A DNA stretch of 64,000 nucleotides from NCBI GenBank assembly GCA_900318665.1, contig ONLQ01000001.1, positions 62,001-126,000 on the forward strand, given 5' to 3'. The notes below the pieces were generated by a model. That model saw nothing but the letters and a program-made list of their open reading frames with translations, was not told the DNA's origin and made no database searches. Shown here piece after piece: positions 8,426 through 17,539 of the stretch; the first letter of the stretch is position 1; each line of letters opens with the position of its first letter. This DNA comes from an uncultured Bacteroidales bacterium. GTDB lineage: Bacteria; Bacteroidota; Bacteroidia; Bacteroidales; P3. A program made the position numbers and the translations under genes.

Positions 8426-9982
8426 ATGGCAGACAATAAGAAAGAACTGGAGCGCAACGAACTGCACCGCACCATCTGGGCCATTGCCGACGAGATGAGG
8501 GGCAGTGTTGACGGGTGGGACTTCAAATCCTACATTCTTGGCATACTTTTCTACCGCTACATCAGCGAGAATATCACCAACTACATCAACCGTGGCGAGT
8601 GGGACAGCGGCAACACCGATTTCGACTATGCGGCTCTCGACGACAGTGTGGCGGAGGATGCGCGAGAGGAGATGGTGGCCGTCAAAGGTTTTTTTATACT
8701 TCCCAGCCAGTTGTTCTGCAACGTCTGCAAGGTGTGCGACAAAGACGACAACCTCAACGAGACCCTCGAAAAGATTTTTACGGCCATAGAGGCAAGTGCG
8801 AAGGGCACGGAGAGCGAGGACGATTTCAAAGGACTGTTTGCCGACCTCGATGTCAATAGCAACAAACTTGGCGCAACCGTCGTGAAGCGGAACGAAAAGT
8901 TGGTGAAACTGCTCCGCGGCATACAGCAGATGCAACTTGGCGACTACCAAGACAACACCATAGACGCATTCGGCGACGCCTACGAATACCTGATGGGAAT
9001 GTATGCCAGCAATGCAGGCAAAAGCGGCGGCGAATACTACACCCCGCAGGAGGTCTCCGAACTCCTCACCCGTCTGGCGACACTCGGCAAACGCGAGGTC
9101 AACAAAGTCTATGACCCGGCGTGTGGCAGCGGCTCGCTGCTGTTGAAGGCGGCAAAGATACTCGGCAAGGAGAATGTGCGTCAAGGCTTTTTCGGGCAGG
9201 AAATCAACCTCACCACCTACAACCTCTGCCGTATTAATATGTTTCTCCACGACATTGACTACGACAAGTTCGACATAGCGTGCGAGGACACACTCCTTTC
9301 GCCCCAGCACTGGGACGACGAGCCTTTCGAGGTGATTGTCTCCAATCCACCGTACAGCATCAAGTGGAAGGGCGACGACGACATCACCCTCATCAACGAC
9401 TCCCGCTATGCGCCTGCGGGCGTGCTGGCGCCGAAGAGCAAGGCCGATTTGGCGTTCATTATGCACTCGTTGGCTTGGCTGGCAACCAATGGCACGGCGG
9501 CCATAGTCTGTTTCCCCGGCGTGATGTATCGTGGCGGCGCAGAGAAGAAGATACGGCAGTACCTCATAGACAACAACTATGTGGATTGCATCATCCAACT
9601 GCCCGACAATCTCTTTTTCGGCACCAGCATAGCAACCTGCATTATGGTGTTGAAGAAGGCGAAGAAGGACAACAGTACACTCTTTGTCGATGCCGGCCGA
9701 GAGTGTATCAAGATAACCAACAACAACAAACTCACCCCCGAGAACATCGACCACATAGTGCAGATGTTTGCAGAGCGGAAAGATGTGCAGTATCAGTGCA
9801 AGTTGGTGAGCAACGAGGCGATAGCGGCGGGAGACTACAACCTGTCGGTCTCCACCTATGTGGAGCAGGAGGACACCCGTGAGAAAGTAGATATCGACGA
9901 GTTGAACGCACGAATAGCGCAGATAGTGGCGCACGAGAACGAGTTGAGGACACAGATTGACGAAATCATTAAGGAGTTGTAG
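8426..9982 (+). CDS. hsdM: Type I restriction-modification system, DNA methyltransferase subunit HsdM
   Basis: 518 residues from the ATG at 8426; the frame is open further upstream into tmRNA, but MADNKKELERNELHR is the conserved HsdM start. The N-terminal helical domain (about 1-150) is followed by the N6-adenine methyltransferase fold with SAM motif 'DPACGSGSLLLKA' at ~230 and catalytic motif 'NPPY' at ~309. It methylates adenine in the target and with HsdS forms the M2S1 enzyme; HsdR adds cleavage. It is 4 bp from hsdS and belongs to an EcoR124-like (type IC) group by its overall pattern. Confidence 0.96.
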   Translation: MADNKKELERNELHRTIWAIADEMRGSVDGWDFKSYILGILFYRYISENITNYINRGEWDSGNTDFDYAALDDSVAEDAREEMVAVKGFFILPSQLFCNVCKVCDKDDNLNETLEKIFTAIEASAKGTESEDDFKGLFADLDVNSNKLGATVVKRNEKLVKLLRGIQQMQLGDYQDNTIDAFGDAYEYLMGMYASNAGKSGGEYYTPQEVSELLTRLATLGKREVNKVYDPACGSGSLLLKAAKILGKENVRQGFFGQEINLTTYNLCRINMFLHDIDYDKFDIACEDTLLSPQHWDDEPFEVIVSNPPYSIKWKGDDDITLINDSRYAPAGVLAPKSKADLAFIMHSLAWLATNGTAAIVCFPGVMYRGGAEKKIRQYLIDNNYVDCIIQLPDNLFFGTSIATCIMVLKKAKKDNSTLFVDAGRECIKITNNNKLTPENIDHIVQMFAERKDVQYQCKLVSNEAIAAGDYNLSVSTYVEQEDTREKVDIDELNARIAQIVAHENELRTQIDEIIKEL

Positions 9983-9985
9983 AGT

Positions 9986-10831
9986 ATGGGGAAGATTGAC
10001 GAACTGATACGGCAATATTGCCCTGATGGGGTAGAATATGTGAAGTTAGGAGAGATACTTGGAGTAAATCGAGGGAAACGACTCACCAAAACACAGTTGT
10101 CAGAAGATGGACAATACTATGTTTATCACGGAAGTAAGGACACACCACTTGGAAAATACACGAAGTTCAATGTAAAAGGAAATACCACTATTGTAGTGAA
10201 TACGGGTGGCATTGGCGGAGTTAAGTTTTGTGCAGATGATTTTTGGTGTTCAGATGGCAGTTTTTGGATTGGCCATTCCGAATTATTGAATGACAAATAT
10301 GTGTATTACTTTCTAAGTCCATTAGAATCTTTTTTTGCAAGTCAGAAAAGAGTGGGAGGTGTCCCCACAATAGACAGAAGTGTGGTTGAGAATGTTGAAA
10401 TCCCCGTTCCTCCGTTACCAGTTCAAGAGGAGATAGTAAAAATTCTCGACCGCTTCGCGGAATATGCAGCGGAGCTGCAAGCGGAGCTGCAAGCGAGACA
10501 ACAACAATACAACTATTACCGCGATACTCTACTATCATTTGAAGGCAGAGATGATGTGCAATGGATGAAACTGGGCGATTTGTGTTCTTTAATAACCAAG
10601 CAAACAGGATTTGATTATAGTAATCATATAAAAGATAAACTTATTAGAGAAAAGAGGCCGGACTGTCTTCCTTATGTCCAAACCAAGTTTTTTACAGGTA
10701 GAGTTTTTGACTTCAATACGGATTACTATATTCCTAGTGAAACTGCATATAAGTTTCCCAAAATAATATTAGATACAAAATGTATTCTTTTCTATTGTTG
10801 GGGCAAGTATTGGAAATATAGGATTATATGA
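9986..10831 (+). CDS. hsdS: Type I specificity subunit HsdS, N-terminal part (cut short by a frameshift)
   Basis: 281 residues. Target recognition domain 1 is at about 15-150, a central conserved helix pair at about 150-190 ('QEEIVKILDRFAEYAAEL ... YYRDTLLSF'), and the beginning of target recognition domain 2 follows. After residue ~268 the frame leaves the conserved sequence and stops at 10829-10831. Reading on from TCT at 10791 in the next frame restores 'SIVGASIGNIGLYDS' and joins the C-terminal part (to 11192) without a gap, so this is one gene with a single net +1 base, most simply one extra T in the TTTT run at 10788-10791. HsdS sets the DNA sequence recognised by the enzyme. The break is a real lesion, a switch state, or an assembly error. 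Confidence 0.9.
   Translation: MGKIDELIRQYCPDGVEYVKLGEILGVNRGKRLTKTQLSEDGQYYVYHGSKDTPLGKYTKFNVKGNTTIVVNTGGIGGVKFCADDFWCSDGSFWIGHSELLNDKYVYYFLSPLESFFASQKRVGGVPTIDRSVVENVEIPVPPLPVQEEIVKILDRFAEYAAELQAELQARQQQYNYYRDTLLSFEGRDDVQWMKLGDLCSLITKQTGFDYSNHIKDKLIREKRPDCLPYVQTKFFTGRVFDFNTDYYIPSETAYKFPKIILDTKCILFYCWGKYWKYRII
10469..10492 (+). repeat. Two 12-bp tandem repeats encoding AELQ-AELQ in the HsdS central helix
   Basis: GCGGAGCTGCAA at 10469-10480 is repeated exactly at 10481-10492, in frame, in the spacer helix between the two recognition domains. In the EcoR124I/EcoDXXI family the number of TAEL repeats at this place changes the length of the DNA spacer that is recognised. Confidence 0.85.
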
Positions 10832-10850
10832 TAGCGCTATTAAGAGTTTT

Positions 10851-11192
10851 TTGGGGGGAGCAATAGGCGTGGCAAAACCACACAATAATGTCAATGTGGA
10901 GTTTTTATACTACTATCTGACATCACATAGTGGACAAAAACAGATATTTCATAAAGTAAAAGGTGCAGGTCAGGCAACTATAACAATTGAGGATATCAGA
11001 GAATTTATTGTACCCCAACCATCAAATCACGAACAACAGAAGATAGTCGATATTCTTGACCGTTTCGACACCCTCGTCAATGACCTGTCACAAGGTCTTC
11101 CGGCGGAGATTGAGGCACGACAGAGGCAGTATGAATATTACCGAGATAGGCTGCTGACGTTTAAGAGAAAGGAGACCGGATTGTCCGGGTGA
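10851..11192 (+). CDS. hsdS: Type I specificity subunit HsdS, C-terminal part (after the frameshift)
   Basis: The annotated ATG at 10851 is probably not a real start; homologous sequence in this frame begins at 10791. The 113 residues hold the end of target recognition domain 2 and the distal conserved helix ('QKIVDILDRFDTLVNDLSQGLPAEIEARQ ... YYRDRLLTF'), a repeat of the central helix in the N-terminal part. The stop TGA at 11190-11192 lies inside the first units of a 9-bp repeat array, so the array has probably determined the present C-terminus. Confidence 0.85.
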   Translation: MGGAIGVAKPHNNVNVEFLYYYLTSHSGQKQIFHKVKGAGQATITIEDIREFIVPQPSNHEQQKIVDILDRFDTLVNDLSQGLPAEIEARQRQYEYYRDRLLTFKRKETGLSG

Positions 11193-11324
11193 TTCGGATA
11201 ATCTGGAGTTACCGGGTAATCCGGGTTTTTCGGATATTCCGGGCATTTCGGATATTCTGGGGGGGTCGGGTATTTCGGGTTTTCCGGATATTCTGGGCTT
11301 CCCGGATATATTGGAAGGGATGGA
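11177..11324. repeat. 9-bp tandem repeat array (about 17 units), upstream of the four-helix-bundle gene
   Basis: The tetramer YYGG (mostly CCGG or TCGG) recurs every 9 bp without slippage from 11177 to about 11324; a typical unit is TCCGGATAT. The array overlaps the 3' end of hsdS. The frame across it is interrupted (TGA, TAA, TAA early on), so it is probably not translated, though one frame gives a run of Gly-x-x triplets. A related shorter array lies on the other side of the next gene. Confidence 0.9.
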
Positions 11325-11363
11325 AGATGATATGATTGATTAACAGAAACAAAATCGTAATAT

Positions 11364-12065
11364 ATGGCTATAGACCCGAAAAACATAGAGCTGCAACGCT
11401 ATGACGATGGCACGCCGAGTGTGCTGCGCAAGGCGACTGTGTATAAGGATTTGCATTTCTACCGCAAGAGCGAGGTGCTGGTGCAGTTGACTAAGGCTTT
11501 CTGCGAGCGATTTCTGCCTAAGTATGGCGACCGCACGGTGGATCAGATGGTGCAGGCGGCGCGCAGCATTAAGCAGAATATTGCCGAGGGCTGTACCGAC
11601 GGGCAGACGAGCGTGGAGGTGGAGATTAAACTGCTTGGCATAGCGCGCGGCAGTAATCAGGAACTGATGGAGGACTACCGCGACTATATGCTGCAACATC
11701 ATATAAAGGAATGGGCCACGGCGAATGTGGAGCGTTTTGACCGTCTGCGAGAGTTTGCCAAGGCACATAGCGACGTGGGCGAATATATGCCGTTTTTTGA
11801 GAGGTGGACTGATGAGGAGATGGCTAACTGCGCATTGTGTCTGTGTCATATGGTGGACAGGGCTATGTGCTCGTTTATAGCGCGGCGAGACCGTGAGTTT
11901 GTGGAGCAGGGTGGCATTAGGGAGCGTATGACGGCGGCGCGCCTTGACCGCCGCGGTACGCAGAAGGAGATTATAGAGCGTCAGCAGGAGGAGATTGAGC
12001 GGTTGCGGGGGCTGGTGGCGAGTCTGCAGCGTGAGTTGGCGGCGATTAGAGGTGGAGGGAAATAA
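11364..12065 (+). CDS. Four-helix-bundle (23S rRNA IVP / Avd-like) protein with suffix domain
   Basis: 233 residues. Residues ~25-110 follow the four-helix-bundle pattern known from 23S rRNA intervening-sequence proteins and diversity-generating-retroelement accessory proteins ('YKDLHFYRKSEVLVQLTKAF', 'QMVQAARSIKQNIAEG', 'IKLLGIARGSNQELMEDY'). The rest resembles the 'four helix bundle suffix' domain annotated in Bacteroides/Prevotella proteins and ends in a charged coiled coil ('EIIERQQEEIERLRGLVASL'). The role is unknown; the fold suggests nucleic-acid binding. It sits between hsdS and hsdR, with 9-bp CCGG repeat arrays on both sides, so gene plus arrays look like one inserted unit. No reverse transcriptase or variable repeat is near. 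Confidence 0.8.
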   Translation: MAIDPKNIELQRYDDGTPSVLRKATVYKDLHFYRKSEVLVQLTKAFCERFLPKYGDRTVDQMVQAARSIKQNIAEGCTDGQTSVEVEIKLLGIARGSNQELMEDYRDYMLQHHIKEWATANVERFDRLREFAKAHSDVGEYMPFFERWTDEEMANCALCLCHMVDRAMCSFIARRDREFVEQGGIRERMTAARLDRRGTQKEIIERQQEEIERLRGLVASLQRELAAIRGGGK

Positions 12066-12066
12066 T

Positions 12067-12123
12067 CCGGAATGCCCGGATAATCCGGAGGAACCGGATA
12101 ATCCGGAGGAATGGATAGGCCGG
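12067..12123. repeat. 9-bp tandem repeat array, downstream of the four-helix-bundle gene
   Basis: CCGG recurs at 12067, 12076, 12085, 12094 and 12103 (exact 9-bp steps), then less regularly to 12123. Typical unit TAATCCGGA. Same family as the array at 11177-11324. Confidence 0.88.
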
Positions 12124-12151
12124 AGTAAAAAAAATGAATTGAAATTTAATA

Positions 12152-15100
12152 ATGCTTATGGCACAATATAACATCATAGCGGAGAACGAGGAATATACCG
12201 TTGTTAGCGAGTATGAGGCAGAATACGGCAAGGTGGAAGCCTATCAGAGCGAGTCGGTACTTGAAGAGGCCTTTATCAAGACCTTGACGGAACAGGGCTA
12301 CGAGTACCTGCCCATACACGAGGAGAGGGACCTGGTGGATAACCTGCGAAAGCAGTTGGAGAGGCTGAACAACTACACCTTCTCCGATGGCGAGTGGGAG
12401 CGTTTCTTTGGCGAGAACATAGCGAACAAGAACGACGGCATCGAGGCGAAGACTACCAAGATACAGGAGGACTATATCCAAGTGCTGAAATGCGATTCGG
12501 GCGAAACGAAGAATATCTACCTCATAGACCGAAAGAACATCCACAACAACTATTTGCAGGTCATAAACCAATATGAGGAGCAGGGCGGCACGCACGCCAC
12601 ACGATATGATGTTTCAATACTGGTCAATGGTTTCCCACTGGTGCATATAGAACTGAAACGGCGAGGCGTGCAACTGAAAGAGGCGTTCAACCAGATAAAC
12701 CGCTATCAGCGGGACTCGTTCTGGGCGGGATGTGGTCTGTACGAGTATGTGCAGATTTTCGTTATCAGCAACGGCACCAACACCAAATATTATTCCAACA
12801 CCACGCGAGCAAACCACATCAAGGAACAGCAGCAAGGCGGGAGAAACAAGTCGCAGAAGACCAGCAACTCGTTTGAGTTTTCGTCGTTCTGGGCAGACAG
12901 CAACAACAAACCCATCCTCGACCTCATAGACTTCACCAAGACATTCTTTTCAAAGCACACCCTGTTGAACGTACTGACCAAGTATTGTGTTTTTACCGAA
13001 GAGCGGATGTTGATGGTGATGAGACCGTACCAGATAGCGGCGACGGAACGTATCATCGAGCGTATCAAGATAGCGAACAACTACAAGTTGTACGGCAAGA
13101 TTGAGGGCGGCGGATACATCTGGCACACCACAGGCAGTGGCAAGACACTGACCTCGTTCAAGACGGCGCAGTTGGCATCACGCCTGGACTACATAGACAA
13201 GGTGTTGTTCGTGGTGGACAGGAAAGACCTCGACTACCAGACTATGAAGGAATACAACCGCTTTGAGGAGGGTGCTGCCGACAGCAACACATCGACGGCG
13301 GTGCTGCAACGACAGTTGGAGAACAAGGACAAGAACGGCGCATATCACGATTACAAGATAATCATCACCACCATTCAGAAACTCTCCATCTTTGTGCAGA
13401 AGAACAAGGGACACGCGATATTCCAGAAGCACGTTGTCATCATCTTCGACGAGTGTCATCGTAGCAACTTCGGCGAGATGCACACTGCCATCACCAAGAA
13501 CTTCAAGAAATACCATCTGTTTGGATTTACCGGCACGCCCATCTTTGCGGCAAATGCAAGCGCAGGCGGCAACATACAACTGAAGACCACGCAGCAGGCT
13601 TTTGGCGACAAACTGCACACCTACACCATAGTAGATGCAATAAACGACGAGAATGTGCTGCCGTTCAGAATTGACTACGTCAATACCGTGAAGCAGAAAG
13701 ACGACATCAAGGACAAGCAGATTTCGGCCATAGACCGAGAGCGGGTGATGATGGCGCCGGAACGTGTGGAAGAGGTGGTGAGATACATTCTCGAACACTT
13801 TGACCAGAAGACCAAGCGGACATCCTATTACACCTTCAGAACCACCCAAAACATTGGCGATGTGGCGAGAGCCGGCAGAGGCAAAGAGGTGAGGGAAGAG
13901 AAGACGGTGCAGAAACTACTCGGATTTAATGCTATGTTTGCAGTGGCGTCAATCCCGATGGCAAAGGCATACTACAGCGAGTTCAAGCGGCAACAGGGGA
14001 GTCTGCCTGAAGCACAACGGCTGAAGATAGCAATCATCTACTCGTATGGTGCCAACGAGGAAGAGATAGACGGCATACTGGCGGAGGAGAACCCCGAGAG
14101 CACCACCAATCTGGACCAGCAGAGCAGGGATTTTCTTGACGGGGCAATAAAGGACTACAACAAGATGTTCAACACCAACTACGACACCAGCAGCGAGCGG
14201 TTCCAGAACTACTACAAGGACCTTTCGTTGAGGATGAAGAACCGTCAGGTGGATTTGCTGATAGTGGTCAATATGTTCCTCACCGGTTTTGACGCTACCA
14301 CGCTGAACACCCTGTTTGTGGATAAGAACCTCCGTCAGCACGGACTGATACAGAGTTATAGCAGAACCAACAGAATACTCAACTCCATAAAGACTTTCGG
14401 CAACATAGTCTGTTTCCGTAATCTGCAACAGGAGACCGACGATGCGATAGCACTGTTTGGCGACAAAGATGCAAGCAGTATCGTGCTGCTGAAAGACTTT
14501 AACTCATACTACAACGGATATGACACGCCCAATGGGAAACATTATTATGGCTATGCCGAACTGGTGGAGCAGTTGAAGAATGAGTTTCCCGACGGCAAAC
14601 CTGCAATGGGAGAACAGGAAGAAAAGCGATTTATCAGCCTCTTTGGCAGTCTCTTGAAGTCTATCAATGTGCTGCAAGCATTCGACCAGTTTGAGGACGA
14701 AGAACTCCTCACAGATGGAGCAATGCAGGACTACCAATCGCACTACTTGGATTTGAGAGACAAGTGGAGAAAGAAAACACAGGTGGATAAGGAGGTGATA
14801 AATGATGACCTCATTTTCGAGACCGAACTCATTCGACAGGTGGAGGTGAACATCGACTATATCCTGATGCTGGTGCAGCAATATCACGACAGCAACTGCA
14901 GGAACAAGGAGATACTGCTGAGCATATCGAAGGCAATAGGCGCGAGCATGAACCTTCGCAGCAAGAAGGAACTCATCGAGAGTTTCATCCAGACCGTCAA
15001 TACCGAAGAGGATGTGAATGGGGCTTGGGAAGAATATGTGAAACGGAAGAGAGAGGAGGACCTTGACGAAATAATCAGAGAGGAGCGGCTGAAGCCCGAA

Positions 15101-15274
15101 GAGGCGAAGAAATTTGTAGAAAACGCCTTCCGCGACGGCCAAGTGAGAACCACAGGCACCGATATTGACAAGATACTGCCAGCAATGTCGCGCTTTGGTG
15201 GCGACAGAAGCGGCAAAAAGCAGGCGGTAATCAAAAAGATTACAGCCTACTTTGAGAAATACCAAGGACTATAA
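12152..15274 (+). CDS. hsdR: Type I restriction endonuclease, motor/nuclease subunit HsdR
   Basis: 1040 residues, normal for HsdR. The N-terminal PD-(D/E)xK nuclease shows D153 and ELK at 167-169. The SF2 motor shows Walker A TGSGKT (~327-332), DECH (~433-436), GFTGTP (~458-463) and the later motif 'VVNMFLTGFDA'. The C-terminal helical region binds the methyltransferase core. A second ATG six bases downstream (12158, MAQYN) is an equally good start. The subunit translocates DNA with ATP and cuts unmethylated DNA at a distance. It is intact, so if hsdS is truly broken the cell would keep an unused nuclease. Confidence 0.96.
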   Translation: MLMAQYNIIAENEEYTVVSEYEAEYGKVEAYQSESVLEEAFIKTLTEQGYEYLPIHEERDLVDNLRKQLERLNNYTFSDGEWERFFGENIANKNDGIEAKTTKIQEDYIQVLKCDSGETKNIYLIDRKNIHNNYLQVINQYEEQGGTHATRYDVSILVNGFPLVHIELKRRGVQLKEAFNQINRYQRDSFWAGCGLYEYVQIFVISNGTNTKYYSNTTRANHIKEQQQGGRNKSQKTSNSFEFSSFWADSNNKPILDLIDFTKTFFSKHTLLNVLTKYCVFTEERMLMVMRPYQIAATERIIERIKIANNYKLYGKIEGGGYIWHTTGSGKTLTSFKTAQLASRLDYIDKVLFVVDRKDLDYQTMKEYNRFEEGAADSNTSTAVLQRQLENKDKNGAYHDYKIIITTIQKLSIFVQKNKGHAIFQKHVVIIFDECHRSNFGEMHTAITKNFKKYHLFGFTGTPIFAANASAGGNIQLKTTQQAFGDKLHTYTIVDAINDENVLPFRIDYVNTVKQKDDIKDKQISAIDRERVMMAPERVEEVVRYILEHFDQKTKRTSYYTFRTTQNIGDVARAGRGKEVREEKTVQKLLGFNAMFAVASIPMAKAYYSEFKRQQGSLPEAQRLKIAIIYSYGANEEEIDGILAEENPESTTNLDQQSRDFLDGAIKDYNKMFNTNYDTSSERFQNYYKDLSLRMKNRQVDLLIVVNMFLTGFDATTLNTLFVDKNLRQHGLIQSYSRTNRILNSIKTFGNIVCFRNLQQETDDAIALFGDKDASSIVLLKDFNSYYNGYDTPNGKHYYGYAELVEQLKNEFPDGKPAMGEQEEKRFISLFGSLLKSINVLQAFDQFEDEELLTDGAMQDYQSHYLDLRDKWRKKTQVDKEVINDDLIFETELIRQVEVNIDYILMLVQQYHDSNCRNKEILLSISKAIGASMNLRSKKELIESFIQTVNTEEDVNGAWEEYVKRKREEDLDEIIREERLKPEEAKKFVENAFRDGQVRTTGTDIDKILPAMSRFGGDRSGKKQAVIKKITAYFEKYQGL

Positions 15275-15286
15275 AATCGGAGCAGC

Positions 15287-17539
15287 CTACCGCAGTATTG
15301 TTACTTTGTGGGGCTGGGTTCCGTTGCCTACTGTGACTATGTAATTGCCCGTGGCGAGGGGCTTGTAGCGGCAGTCGGCGGTGGCGGCTTCGGTGTGGAA
15401 CAGCCTGCGTCCCTGTATGTCGTAGATGCTTACGGGCTGCTGCATGGCGTTGCGGACCACTATGGTGGTGTGCTGCACAAACACCTGCGGGGCTGCGGTG
15501 AGCGCCGTCGGCAGACCTACGGTCAGGTTGAGGTTGAGCGTTACGAGGCTGTCGCAGCCGGCGAGGTTGGTCAGCGTGTCGTAGTAGATGCCGCTGGCGG
15601 TGAGGGTCTTGCCATTCCAGATATAGGAGCCTTCGGCCTCGACATAGTCGTAGCCCGACGAGGAGGCCTTGATGGTGGCGGCGAGGCGCACAAGGCTGTC
15701 GCAGCCGTTGTGGGCGCGGCCGAGATAGTGGCGGTAGGAGCCCGAAAGGGTGTAGATTTGCGAGCGCCAGGTGGCTTGGTCGCAGGCGGTGAGGGCGGTG
15801 TCGCGCACAGAGGAGTGCAGGATTGTGACATCGAGGTGGATCAGGCTGTCGCAGCCAGAGTGGTTGAGCAGGTGGAGGGTTAGCGAGGTGTCGGTGCTGA
15901 CGGAGAGGCCGTCGAGCGACAGGCGGTCGCATACCGTGGTATCGGCGTCGGCCTGCGAGGGTTGGTTGACGGTGAGGTGGAGGGTGACGAGCGAGTCGCA
16001 GCCCTGGCTGTTGGCGAGGTGGAGCGACTGATAGGAATCCGTGGCGGTGTAGAGGTTGCCGTGCCATAGGAACGACTGGCAGGCGGTGGCGTGGGTGTCG
16101 GAAGCGGTGCTGTGATAGACGGAAAGTTTGATGTCGTAGAGGGTGTCGCATTGAGGCCATTGGGCACTGACGCGGTGCTGATAGATGCCCGAAGAACGAT
16201 AGACTTCGCCGTGCCATACTATGCTGTCGCATACCACGGCTCCCGTATCTATACGCAGGGGTTGGCGGACTATGAGAACCAGTCGGTTGACGCTGTCGCA
16301 GCCATTGGGGAGCGGTACGCTCTTCTCGATGACTTGGCTGGTGGTGTAGGTTGTGCCATTCATCGTCAGCGATTCGCAAACCGTAGTATCTCTGCTTACT
16401 ACGACATTGTCGCAGTTGATAGTAGCGGGTTTGAGGCCTATGATGGCTTGGTTGTAGTAGTCGAAAGCGGCCCCTTCGGAGGCACCAGTTCCGACGCCTT
16501 CGGGACGTAGGTCGCCAATGGAAAAGAATCCGTCATAAACGCCGCCCCAGCCCCAATTGATATGGAAATCGCCTTCGGAGTCGTAGCCGTCGCAGATAAA
16601 GGCGTGGCCCTCGTTATTGTCTGTGGCACCGGAATAGAGCACTGGGCGTCGGGCGTCGATTTCGTTCTTCAGCATTGCCTTCCACGAAGCATTATCGTAG
16701 TCTTTTTTTGAGCGTAGGCGAGAATCGCTGGAGTAGCCGAAATTGCGGATTAGGGCATTATAAGCATCGTAAAAATAGGCATAACTGCCATCGATGCCAT
16801 ATTCCATATTTACTGCCACGCCGCAATGGTAGTTCAGTAGTGCTACGGCGTTGACTTGCTCGCGCGAACTGCGGCTGGTGAGAGCAATGGGCATCTTGTC
16901 CCAGTTGTAGCGGACATTGAAGTTGGCATACACCAATCCAATGTTTGGCTGAAAGTAGGTGTTGCTACCCGTGCCGCGCTCGGGATATTTCCAATAGCGC
17001 ATGACTTGTGCCATTGCGGTGGCTACGCAGCCCACAACGCAGTGCTGTCCACGGATGGTGGGGCATTTGTTGTAGTAGTAGTCCGACTGTTTCCACTGGG
17101 ATTCAATCAGCGGCCCCACGAACCAGTAGTCGTCAATGGAGAAAACATCGTCGTTGCCGCTCTTGCGTGCCTTGGTGTTAGATGCCGAGAGTTTTTTGTA
17201 GTAGGCTATCTGCTGGTCGTAGGAACGTAGCCACTCCTCGACGCTGGGAGGCATCGGCAGTTCGAAAGCGCTTTGTGTGGATATTGCCAGCAGGCTTTTG
17301 ACGCAGTCGTCGGCAGCCACAATGACAAATCCTTTGCCCTCGGGAGCCACGAAGATATATTGGCTGGAGAACCCCGCTTTTTTGCCGACCTCGGAGAAGA
17401 TGGTGTCGGCAGCGTTGCCGCCATGCGACAGATAGGCCTTGACGGCTATGTCTCTGGCTTTTTGCAGCGAGATGGGGAGCGCGGTGGCGCAATGGGTGGC
17501 CACGAGGAGCGTAAGAATTGCTATGAGGATTTTTTTCAT
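15287..17539 (-). CDS. Secreted C10-family cysteine protease (streptopain-like) with GCDS repeats and T9SS sorting domain
   Basis: 750 residues. Signal peptide ~1-20; a Spi-like propeptide to ~140; then the C10 catalytic domain with Cys171 in 'VVGCVATAMAQVMRYW', His312 in 'EGHAFICDGY' and 'HINWGWGG' at 326-333. From ~375 come about six repeats of ~60 residues, each with a first Cys before 'W.G..Y' and a second in GCDS, possibly a disulfide pair. The last ~75 residues are a type A T9SS sorting domain ('VSIYDIQGRRLF ... GNYIVTVG'). Relatives are streptopain of Streptococcus and the interpain/periodontain proteases of oral Bacteroidales. It probably acts at the cell surface. A TACCTTTG -7 box lies at 17625-17618. 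Confidence 0.92.
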   Translation of the reverse strand: MKKILIAILTLLVATHCATALPISLQKARDIAVKAYLSHGGNAADTIFSEVGKKAGFSSQYIFVAPEGKGFVIVAADDCVKSLLAISTQSAFELPMPPSVEEWLRSYDQQIAYYKKLSASNTKARKSGNDDVFSIDDYWFVGPLIESQWKQSDYYYNKCPTIRGQHCVVGCVATAMAQVMRYWKYPERGTGSNTYFQPNIGLVYANFNVRYNWDKMPIALTSRSSREQVNAVALLNYHCGVAVNMEYGIDGSYAYFYDAYNALIRNFGYSSDSRLRSKKDYDNASWKAMLKNEIDARRPVLYSGATDNNEGHAFICDGYDSEGDFHINWGWGGVYDGFFSIGDLRPEGVGTGASEGAAFDYYNQAIIGLKPATINCDNVVVSRDTTVCESLTMNGTTYTTSQVIEKSVPLPNGCDSVNRLVLIVRQPLRIDTGAVVCDSIVWHGEVYRSSGIYQHRVSAQWPQCDTLYDIKLSVYHSTASDTHATACQSFLWHGNLYTATDSYQSLHLANSQGCDSLVTLHLTVNQPSQADADTTVCDRLSLDGLSVSTDTSLTLHLLNHSGCDSLIHLDVTILHSSVRDTALTACDQATWRSQIYTLSGSYRHYLGRAHNGCDSLVRLAATIKASSSGYDYVEAEGSYIWNGKTLTASGIYYDTLTNLAGCDSLVTLNLNLTVGLPTALTAAPQVFVQHTTIVVRNAMQQPVSIYDIQGRRLFHTEAATADCRYKPLATGNYIVTVGNGTQPHKVTILR

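Noticed and set aside
8399..10015. Long minus-strand open frame over hsdM
   Set aside because: Antisense shadow of hsdM, which has complete methyltransferase motifs.
11185..11340. Collagen-like Gly-x-x peptide encoded by the 9-bp array
   Set aside because: The frame is broken by stop codons near the start of the array and has no start codon or leader; periodicity alone explains the triplets.
11364..12065. Accessory protein (Avd) of a diversity-generating retroelement
   Set aside because: The fold is similar, but no reverse transcriptase, template repeat or variable repeat is in the window.
8316..15286. Integration of the type I R-M locus at the tmRNA 3' end
   Set aside because: The locus starts ~110 bp after tmRNA, a known integration hotspot, but I found no second copy of the tmRNA 3' end on the far side and no integrase.
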